Shown: positions 8,495 to 12,905 of the stretch, piece by piece
Layout: each line of letters begins with the position of its first letter
How positions within the stretch are numbered: the first letter of the stretch is position 1
DNA from: an uncultured Oscillospiraceae bacterium
GTDB taxonomy: Bacteria > Bacillota > Clostridia > Oscillospirales > Oscillospiraceae
Direction of reading: 5' to 3'
DNA: 13,307 bases
Assembly (NCBI GenBank): GCA_947631805.1
Contig: CANRNA010000026.1
Coordinates: 1-13,307, forward strand
Notes under the pieces: generated by a model
Seen by the model: only the letters and a program-made list of their open reading frames with translations
Databases searched by the model: none
Told to the model about the DNA's origin: nothing
Position numbers and translations under genes: made by a program

Positions 8495-8524
8495 CTTGTG
8501 ACATCCTTTTGAAGGAGGCGCAAG

Positions 8525-8764
8525 ATGTACCGCAGGATCCGCGATCTGCGCGAGGACAGCGATCTGAAGCAGCGGGACCTGGCCGTCTATCTCAACTGCT
8601 CGCAGGTCTGCTATTCCCATTACGAGATGGGCAAGCGCGATATCCCCTCGGACGTGCTCATCAAGCTGAGCCGCTATTACGGCACCAGCGTGGACTATCT
8701 CCTGGGCCTGACGGACCAGCAGGCCCCCTATCCCCGCGCCAGGTCTGCCCATCCCGCGGGATGA
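8525..8764 (+). CDS. small XRE/Cro-family transcriptional regulator
   Basis: A 79-residue DNA-binding protein that is little more than one helix-turn-helix. Residues 4-60 (IRDLREDSDLKQRDLAVYLNCSQVCYSHYEMGKRDIPSDVLIKLSRYYGTSVDYLLG) show the five-helix XRE fold with the recognition helix around CSQVCYSHYEMG. The last 18 residues are Pro- and Ala-rich and look unstructured. GAAGGAGG sits 6 nt before the ATG. It is divergent from the export operon, shares the dyad-containing control region with it, and is followed after 31 bp by the EamA permease. Control of one or both transport units, plus its own gene, is the likely job; the ligand, if any, is unknown because there is no sensor domain. Confidence 0.85.
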   Translation: MYRRIRDLREDSDLKQRDLAVYLNCSQVCYSHYEMGKRDIPSDVLIKLSRYYGTSVDYLLGLTDQQAPYPRARSAHPAG

Positions 8765-8795
8765 GCGCCGCGCAACGAAAAGAGGTCTCTTTCCT

Positions 8796-9737
8796 TTGAA
8801 GCAAAACTCCGTGAAGCATTCCTTTCTCCTTCTGCTGACGGCCCTGATATGGGGCGTGGCCTTCGTGGCCCAGAAGGACGGCATGAATTACATCGGCCCG
8901 TTCACCTATAATAGCCTCCGCTCCCTGCTGGGGGGCGCGTGTCTGCTGGCGGCCCTGCCCCTGCTGGACCGGCTCCGGAGCCGTGGCGGCAGATTTGAAA
9001 AGGGCAGTCGGCGTGACATTTTGGTAGGTGGCGCGGTCTGCGGGGTGGCCCTGTTCGTGGCGGCCAATCTCCAGCAGGTGGGCATCGCCATGCAGGACGA
9101 GACCACCAACGTGGGCAAGGCGGGATTCATCTCCGCCTGCTACTGCGCCATGGTGCCGGTGATGGGGCTGTTCGTGAAAAAGAAATCCCCGCCGCTGGTG
9201 TGGCTGGGGGTGGTGGTGGCCGTGGCGGGCTTTTTCTTCCTGTGCCTGATGGACGGCCTGTCGGCGGGCCAGGGCCTGGACCTGGGGCTGAGCGATCTGC
9301 TGCTGCTGCTTTGCGCTGTGGGCTTCACCGTCCACATCCTGGTCATCGACCACTTCTCCCCCCTGGCCGACGGGGTGCGCATAAGCTGTGTGCAGTTTTT
9401 CGTGTGCGGCCTGCTGGGGCTGGTGTGCACGTTTTTGTTCGAGCACCCCTCCTGGGACGCCATCCGGGCCTGCTGGCTGCCGATATGCTATGCCGGGTGC
9501 CTGAGCAGCGCCGTGGGCTATACGCTCCAGATCGTGGGGCAGAAGGGCGTCCACCCGGCGGTGGCCTCGCTGATACTCAGCCTGGAGAGCGTGTTCTCCG
9601 TGCTGGCGGGCTACGTGCTCATGCCGGGGACCGGCCTCACCCGGTGGGAGATAACGGGGTGCGTGCTGGTATTCGCCTCGGTGGTGATGGTCCAGCTGGC
9701 GCCCCAGCAGCAGACAGAGGCGAAGACGCTGCCATAA
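8796..9737 (+). CDS. EamA/DMT-family membrane permease
   Basis: A 313-residue membrane protein of the drug/metabolite transporter superfamily, whose members export amino acids, metabolites or drugs by exchange or proton coupling. It has the two-fold EamA repeat: about residues 8-145 (starting FLLLLTALIWGVAFVAQKDGM, with the family signature near the first helix) and about 155-305, each with five hydrophobic segments. QQVGIAMQDETTNVGKAGFISACY and VASLILSLESVFSVLAGYVLMPG are typical conserved stretches. The start is a TTG at 8796 with AGAGGT 9 nt upstream; a GTG five codons later is an alternative. It lies 31 bp after the XRE gene in the same direction and is probably co-transcribed. The substrate cannot be predicted. 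Confidence 0.88.
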   Translation: MKQNSVKHSFLLLLTALIWGVAFVAQKDGMNYIGPFTYNSLRSLLGGACLLAALPLLDRLRSRGGRFEKGSRRDILVGGAVCGVALFVAANLQQVGIAMQDETTNVGKAGFISACYCAMVPVMGLFVKKKSPPLVWLGVVVAVAGFFFLCLMDGLSAGQGLDLGLSDLLLLLCAVGFTVHILVIDHFSPLADGVRISCVQFFVCGLLGLVCTFLFEHPSWDAIRACWLPICYAGCLSSAVGYTLQIVGQKGVHPAVASLILSLESVFSVLAGYVLMPGTGLTRWEITGCVLVFASVVMVQLAPQQQTEAKTLP

Positions 9738-9810
9738 AGGGAAAATTGTCAGACTGTCAAAGAACGGATAAACGGGAGCGAAGGCCGCGGCGGCAACGCA
9801 TCGGGGGACA

Positions 9811-10344
9811 TTATTCCGCCCTGTCCTCCCGGAGCTGGGCCTCAAAATCGTCCAGCCACGCCAGCAGAGCCTGGTACAGCCGCTGCTGCTGCTGGAAAAT
9901 GGCCGGTCCGTTCGGGGGCTCCGGGCCCGCCTTGTCGGCGTACTTCTGGCTGGTCCTGGCAGAGTCGGTGATGGTCCGGCGCAGCCGGTCCATCAGGAAT
10001 CGGACACGGGACGGGTCCGCCTTTTCCAGGTTGGCGATGACCACGTTGAAGTCGAACAGAAACGACACCGGCGAGACCGTGTAGGCCGCCATCAGCTCCT
10101 CGAAGCGGTCCCGCCCCGCCGCCGTGAGGGAGTACACCGCCTTGTCCGCCGACCGCTCCCCCCGGACGGCCTGGCTCTCCAGATAGCCCTGGTCCCGCAG
10201 GCGCAGCACCTTTTTGTACACCGACGGGGTGCTGATGCTGGTCCAGCGGGCGTAATAGCGGTCCTCCACGGCTTTCTGTATCTCGTAGGCGCTCATGGCC
10301 CCCTCCTTCAACAGCCCCAGGATGGCCAGATCGATGGACGACAT
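9811..10344 (-). CDS. PadR-family transcriptional regulator
   Basis: A 177-residue repressor-type protein. Residues 4-78 form the PadR winged helix: LAILGLLKEGAMSAYEIQKAVEDRY, then ISTPSVYKKVLRLRDQGYLES, the RGERSADKAVYSLTAAGRDRF wing and following helix. The C-terminal part (about 80-170) is helical, as in the Vir/AphA-like PadR dimerisation domain, with a Gln run at 151-154. PadR proteins often control efflux pumps and respond to phenolics or drugs, which fits the neighbouring exporters, but the target is not proven. AGGAGGTG lies just before the ATG. The gene is convergent with the EamA permease; the 73-bp gap between them shows no convincing terminator hairpin. Confidence 0.88.
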   Translation of the reverse strand: MSSIDLAILGLLKEGAMSAYEIQKAVEDRYYARWTSISTPSVYKKVLRLRDQGYLESQAVRGERSADKAVYSLTAAGRDRFEELMAAYTVSPVSFLFDFNVVIANLEKADPSRVRFLMDRLRRTITDSARTSQKYADKAGPEPPNGPAIFQQQQRLYQALLAWLDDFEAQLREDRAE

Positions 10345-10362
10345 AGGGACACCTCCTTTTTG

Positions 10363-10400
10363 CTATAAAGTATATTACTATAAAATATACCATGCGTCAA
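10363..10400 (-). promoter_or_regulatory. padR promoter with overlapping operator-like repeats
   Basis: On the minus strand TTGACG (10395-10400) and TAATAT (10372-10377) are spaced exactly 17 bp. The -10 lies inside an inverted repeat AGTA-TAT-TACT (10369-10379). A 12-bp near-identical direct repeat, CTATAAAGTATA (10363-10374) and CTATAAAATATA (10378-10389), spans the -10 and spacer. PadR proteins commonly repress their own gene from short AT-rich dyads like this, so autoregulation is likely. Confidence 0.68.
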
Positions 10401-10444
10401 GAGAGGCGGGGCGTACCGCCCGGCGGTTTTCCCCGGCCCGCTTC

Positions 10445-10473
10445 TTGCGAAACGGCGCGGGGTATGGTAAAAT
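10445..10473 (+). promoter_or_regulatory. promoter of the XRE-membrane regulator gene
   Basis: TTGCGA (10445-10450), a 17-bp spacer and TAAAAT (10468-10473), preceded by TG in extended -10 position. Transcription would begin about 10480, which is why the ATG at 10482 is a poor start and the GTG at 10503 with its own ribosome binding site is preferred. Confidence 0.6.
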
Positions 10474-10502
10474 GGACCAGTATGAGGGAAGGGGGCGTAT
10501 CC

Positions 10503-11105
10503 GTGGACGAGCTGAAGCTGGTGGTGGCCAGCAACCTTATCAGGCTGCGCCAGAAGGCGGGCATGACCCAGGCAGAGCTGGGGGAAAAGCTCAATTATTC
10601 TGACAAGACCGTGTCCAAGTGGGAGCGGGGCGAATCCGTGCCGGACGCCTACAGCCTTACCCGCCTGGCGGAGATATACGGCCTGACCGTGGACGACCTG
10701 CTCCACAGCGAGACCGAGTGGCGCGACCCGGTGGAAAAGGCCCGGGCCGAGGAGCGGGCTGCCGCGCCCACCTTCAGCAGCAATATGGTGACGCTGGTGG
10801 CCATCGTGGGCATCTGGACCATGGCGGTCATCATGTTTGTGGTGTTCTGGCTTTTGGTGGGCCGGGTGGAGTGGCTCATCTTCGCCTGCGCCGTGCCAGT
10901 GTCGCTCGTCACGCTGCTGGTGCTCAACTCCGTGTGGAACAAGGGCCGTCACAACATGCTCATCGTGATGCTGCTGGTGGCGGCGGTGGTGACGCTGCTG
11001 TTCCTGTTTTTAATGCGCTATAAGCCCTGGCAGCTTTTTCTCATACTCATCCCGGCGGAGATATTGGTGGTGCTGTGCTTCCATATCCGCCGTCGAAAAG
11101 GCTGA
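10503..11105 (+). CDS. XRE-type regulator fused to four membrane helices
   Basis: A 200-residue protein with an N-terminal XRE helix-turn-helix (residues 6-66: NLIRLRQKAGMTQAELGEKL, TVSKWERGESVPDAYSLTRLAEIYGLTVDDLL) and a charged linker. Four hydrophobic segments follow (about 95-119, 123-144, 151-171, 176-194) and a basic tail, HIRRRKG. Such membrane-tethered XRE proteins are common in Firmicutes and are thought to sense the membrane state or a partner membrane protein; the signal here is unknown. The GTG start is chosen because GAAGGGGG lies 7 nt upstream and the promoter maps too close to the ATG at 10482. Longer in-frame starts back to 10392 would precede the promoter. It is divergent from padR, with the two promoter regions about 45 bp apart. 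Confidence 0.82.
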   Translation: MDELKLVVASNLIRLRQKAGMTQAELGEKLNYSDKTVSKWERGESVPDAYSLTRLAEIYGLTVDDLLHSETEWRDPVEKARAEERAAAPTFSSNMVTLVAIVGIWTMAVIMFVVFWLLVGRVEWLIFACAVPVSLVTLLVLNSVWNKGRHNMLIVMLLVAAVVTLLFLFLMRYKPWQLFLILIPAEILVVLCFHIRRRKG

Positions 11106-11141
11106 TAAGCCGGGGATTCTCCGATTTGTAGAATGGATTTT

Positions 11142-11171
11142 CCGGGGCGTAGAGAGATTTCTATGCCCCGG
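11142..11171 (+). terminator. hairpin after the XRE-membrane regulator gene
   Basis: A 12-bp stem with one G-U wobble (CCGGGGCGTAGA with TCTATGCCCCGG) and a 6-nt loop, 36 bp past the stop codon. It is not followed by a real T run (GCCATTTCTG), so it may be a weak or factor-assisted terminator, or an RNA 3'-end stabiliser. It lies ahead of the degV promoter, as a terminator should. Confidence 0.5.
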
Positions 11172-11205
11172 GCCATTTCTGAGAGCGATTTCCGAAAGAG
11201 GTAGG

Positions 11206-11234
11206 TTGTCCCCGCGCTGGGGATGGGGTATGAT
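11206..11234 (+). promoter_or_regulatory. degV promoter
   Basis: TTGTCC (11206-11211) and TATGAT (11229-11234) are separated by exactly 17 bp, about 50 bp before the degV start codon. The leader then contains a short GC-rich inverted repeat (GGGC-GC-GGCCC, around 11253-11263) and the AAGGAGGA site. Confidence 0.6.
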
Positions 11235-11285
11235 GGCCCCGTGAGTATGACAGGGCGCGGCCCTGACAAGGAGGATATTTTTTCA

Positions 11286-12173
11286 ATGAGCGATTACATC
11301 TTGAGCTGCTGCTCCACCGCCGACCTGTCCATGGAGCACTTCCAGGCCCGGGACATCCGGTACACCTGCTTCCACTACTTTCTGGACGGGAAGGAGTATA
11401 TGGACGACCTGGGCCAGTCCATGCCCCTGGACAAATTCTATCAGGCCATGACCGACGGGGCCATGACCAAGACCGCCCTGATAAGCATTTCCGAGTATCT
11501 GGACTATTTTACCGGTTTTCTGGAGCAGGGGAAGGATGTGCTCCACCTGACCCTGTCCTCCGGCATCTCCGGCACCTTCAACGCCGCCGAGAACGCCGCG
11601 GCCATCGCCCGGGAGCGGTTCCCGGAGCGGAAGGTCTATGTGGTGGACTCCCTGGCCGCCTCCTCCGGCTACGGTCTGCTGATGGAGACCCTGGCCGACA
11701 AGCGGGACGAGGGGATGGGCATCGACGAGCTGCGGGACTGGGCGGTGGCGAACCGGCTGCGGCTGCACCACTGGTTCTTCTCCACGGACCTGACCTTCTT
11801 CGTCCGGGGCGGCCGCATCTCCAAGGCGGCGGGTGTCTTCGGCGGGGTGCTGAACATCTGCCCGCTGATGAACGTGGACTATATGGGCCGCCTGATACCC
11901 CGGGAGAAGATACGGACCAAGAAAAAGGTCATCCGCGCCATCGTGGACAAGATGGAGCAGTACGCCGACGGGGGGCTGGACTACAGCGGCAAGTGCTACA
12001 TCTCCCACTCCGCCTGCCTGGAGGACGCCCAAGAGGTGGCCCGGCTGGTGGAGGAGCGATTCCCCAAGCTGAACGGGAAGGTGCTCATCAACGACATCGG
12101 CACCACCATCGGCGCCCACACGGGCCCCGGCACCGTGGCCCTGTTCTTCTGGGGCGCGGAGCGGGTCAACTGA
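11286..12173 (+). CDS. DegV-family fatty-acid-binding protein (FakB-like)
   Basis: A 295-residue cytoplasmic protein. DegV/FakB proteins hold a fatty acid while the kinase FakA phosphorylates it, feeding exogenous fatty acids into phospholipid synthesis. Family motifs are visible: STADLS (residues 10-15) near the N-terminus, the ligand-carboxylate loop HLTLSSGISGTFNAA (87-101), VYVVDSLAASSGYG (117-130), LTFFVRGGRISKAAGVFGG (169-187) and INDIGTTIGAHTGPGTVAL (268-286). Length is normal for the family (280-300). The start ATG has AAGGAGGA about 10 nt upstream; an earlier in-frame ATG at 11223 overlaps the promoter and lacks a site. No FakA kinase is in the window, so it would act with a partner encoded elsewhere. 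Which fatty acid it binds is not predictable. Confidence 0.9.
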   Translation: MSDYILSCCSTADLSMEHFQARDIRYTCFHYFLDGKEYMDDLGQSMPLDKFYQAMTDGAMTKTALISISEYLDYFTGFLEQGKDVLHLTLSSGISGTFNAAENAAAIARERFPERKVYVVDSLAASSGYGLLMETLADKRDEGMGIDELRDWAVANRLRLHHWFFSTDLTFFVRGGRISKAAGVFGGVLNICPLMNVDYMGRLIPREKIRTKKKVIRAIVDKMEQYADGGLDYSGKCYISHSACLEDAQEVARLVEERFPKLNGKVLINDIGTTIGAHTGPGTVALFFWGAERVN

Positions 12174-12189
12174 CCGGGCCGAAAAGCTC

Positions 12190-12218
12190 TTGACAGTTCG
12201 CGGGCGAAAAGATATAGT
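12190..12218 (+). promoter_or_regulatory. strong promoter of tRNA-Pro
   Basis: TTGACA (12190-12195), a 17-bp spacer, and TATAGT (12213-12218) form the best promoter in the window. It begins 17 bp after the degV stop codon and reads into a hairpin and the tRNA. Predicted transcription start is 12224-12226. Confidence 0.82.
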
Positions 12219-12223
12219 ATAGA

Positions 12224-12246
12224 GGCCGCCGCTCCAAGCGGCGGCC
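12224..12246 (+). other. GC-only hairpin at the predicted 5' end of the tRNA transcript
   Basis: A perfect 10-bp stem (GGCCGCCGCT with AGCGGCGGCC) with a 3-nt loop begins at the predicted first transcribed base and ends 6 nt before the mature tRNA. TTCT follows. It may protect the 5' leader or guide RNase P processing; alternatively it terminates read-through from degV. The close match of its start to the predicted transcription start favours a role in the tRNA precursor. Confidence 0.55.
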
Positions 12247-12252
12247 TTCTAT

Positions 12253-12328
12253 CCGGGTGTAGCGCAGTTGGTAGCGCGGGTGGTTTGGGACCATCAGGCC
12301 GCTGGTTCAAGTCCAGTCACTCGGACCA
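12253..12328 (+). tRNA. tRNA-Pro (anticodon UGG), CCA encoded
   Basis: A complete cloverleaf: acceptor CCGGGTG/CACTCGG with one G-U pair, D-arm GCGC-AGTTGGTA-GCGC, anticodon stem GGTGG/CCATC with loop TTTGGGA giving anticodon TGG, 5-nt variable loop, T-arm GCTGG-TTCAAGT-CCAGT, discriminator A, and encoded CCA at 12326-12328. It reads proline codons CCN. It has its own strong promoter and no other tRNA beside it. Its T-arm and 3' end recur downstream in both orientations. Confidence 0.96.
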
Positions 12329-12470
12329 CGTCAGAAGAGCTTTGAAGATTCGAGGTCCTGGCAAGCCAGTCCCCCTCATCGGTCAAAGCTCTTCTTCCTT
12401 TCCCCATGAAACCCGCTGCGCTGGGCTTTCATGGGGACCCCGGCTGGGCAGCCTGTGCTGCTCCGGTCTT
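12329..12470 (+). ncRNA. structured unit A: hairpin cluster directly after tRNA-Pro
   Basis: No gene is supported here. Successive hairpins are visible: stem 1, 13 perfect bp (12333-12345 with 12383-12395); nested inside it, stem 2 (GAGG 12352-12355 with CCTC 12374-12377, and CTGG 12358-12361 with CCAG 12366-12369, loop CAAG); stem 3, 10 perfect bp (12402-12411 with 12427-12436); and a bulged stem 4 (about 12436-12468) followed by TTTTG. Stem 1 is bordered by CGTCAGAA at the start and TTCTTCCTTTCCCCA at the end, both nearly repeated in unit B. The unit begins at the base after the tRNA CCA, so it would be part of the tRNA precursor. It could equally be a DNA repeat element. No known RNA family is recognised. 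Confidence 0.5.
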
Positions 12471-12479
12471 TTGATAGGA

Positions 12480-12499
12480 GGACTTGAACCAGCGGCCTG
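12480..12499 (-). repeat. 20-bp inverted copy of the tRNA-Pro variable loop and T-arm
   Basis: The minus strand here is identical over 20 bases to 12295-12314 of tRNA-Pro (end of the anticodon stem, variable loop, T-stem and most of the T-loop). The neighbouring bases diverge. In a plus-strand transcript this stretch is perfectly complementary to the tRNA T-arm. It lies between units A and B. Confidence 0.85.
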
Positions 12500-12518
12500 T
12501 GGCATCCCCGAGCGGTTT

Positions 12519-12648
12519 CGTCAGAACGGCTCTGAAGATATCGTGCCCCTGCCAGCAGGGGCACGCCCATCGGTCAGAGCCGTTCTTCCTCTCCCCACGG
12601 GAACAGCGTTCCCGTGGGGGCCCCAAATTGCCGAGAGCGAGTGGGGCC
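12519..12648 (+). ncRNA. structured unit B: second copy of the hairpin cluster
   Basis: Unit B starts 190 bp after unit A with the same CGTCAGAA and has the same plan. Stem 1 is 13 perfect bp (12523-12535 with 12574-12586); stem 2, nested, is 10 bp with loop CCAG (12542-12551 with 12556-12565); stem 3 is 12 perfect bp (12593-12604 with 12608-12619); stem 4 is 6 bp (12620-12625 with 12642-12647). Shared single-stranded pieces are GAAGAT, ATCGGTC, and TTCTTCCT followed by CCCCA. Compared with unit A, stem 1 has three substituted pairs (G-C to C-G, A-T to G-C, T-A to C-G), all pairing-preserving. This is direct evidence that the structure is under selection. Function unknown. Confidence 0.55.
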
Positions 12649-12687
12649 ATCCTGCCGCACGGCTTTGCTGTCGCTTGCGCGGCAAAG

Positions 12688-12715
12688 CGCTGGTTCAAGT
12701 CCAGTCACTCGGACC
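12688..12715 (+). repeat. 28-bp direct copy of the tRNA-Pro 3' end
   Basis: Identical over 28 bases to 12300-12327 (T-arm, acceptor 3' strand, discriminator and CC), 388 bp downstream of the original. No matching 5' half of a tRNA precedes it. The sequence before it is a GC-rich hairpin (GCTTTGC around 12662-12668 with GCAAAGC around 12682-12688), though 12642-12658 faintly resembles the tRNA anticodon arm. The repeat resembles an att-site duplication, but no integrase gene lies between the copies. Confidence 0.85.
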
Positions 12716-12725
12716 GATCCATGAT

Positions 12726-12769
12726 AATCCGAACTGCATCTTCCAAATCGGGGATGTGTTCGGATTTTT
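12726..12769 (+). terminator. intrinsic terminator closing the tRNA-Pro/hairpin region
   Basis: The 9-bp outer stem AATCCGAAC (12726-12734) with GTTCGGATT (12758-12766) holds an inner CATC/GATG pairing and is followed by a T run (five T in all, 12765-12769). It is the clearest intrinsic terminator downstream of the tRNA and suggests a primary transcript of about 540 nt from the tRNA promoter, unless earlier hairpins already stop it. Confidence 0.72.
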
Positions 12770-12797
12770 CATTCCCATTGAGCGCATCCTGTGAACG

Positions 12798-12820
12798 AAG
12801 GGCGGGCTGGTCCCGCCCTT
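12798..12820 (+). terminator. second hairpin before the acetyltransferase promoter
   Basis: A perfect 9-bp stem (AAGGGCGGG with CCCGCCCTT) with a 5-nt loop, then GCGCTTTTGCG. It may be a back-up terminator for the tRNA transcript. Its last two bases are the first two of the presumed -35 of the next promoter. Confidence 0.55.
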
Positions 12821-12847
12821 GCGCTTTTGCGAGGGGCAGGGTATAAT
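12819..12847 (+). promoter_or_regulatory. promoter of the acetyltransferase gene
   Basis: A consensus -10 TATAAT (12842-12847) with TTGCGC (12819-12824) 17 bp upstream. The predicted leader of about 50 nt carries a perfect 8-bp inverted repeat, GACAAATC-GG-GATTTGTC (12871-12888), ending 3 bp before AGGAG. That repeat could be an operator or an RNA hairpin affecting the ribosome binding site. Confidence 0.65.
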
Positions 12848-12905
12848 GATGGACAGAGAACAAACAGAGTGACAAATCGGGATTTGTCGAAAGGAGTTAG
12901 AATAT

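Noticed and set aside
9738..9810. Terminator between the convergent EamA and padR genes
   Set aside because: I looked for a stem with a T-tract on either strand and found only short, weak pairings.
8661..9845. A 394-residue minus-strand open frame opposite the EamA gene
   Set aside because: The His/Gln-rich composition is the typical shadow of a membrane protein gene; the plus strand encodes a clear EamA protein.
12630..12715. A second, degenerate tRNA-Pro gene
   Set aside because: Only the 3' end (28 bases) matches. The weak likeness of 12642-12658 to the anticodon arm has three mismatches, and no acceptor 5' strand or D-arm is found.
12285..12846. Open frames of 120-169 residues across the tRNA and hairpin region (containing WFKSSHSD-like peptides)
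   Set aside because: That peptide is the well-known false translation of tRNA T-arms. The frames cross a tRNA and perfect hairpins, and none has a suitable ribosome binding site.
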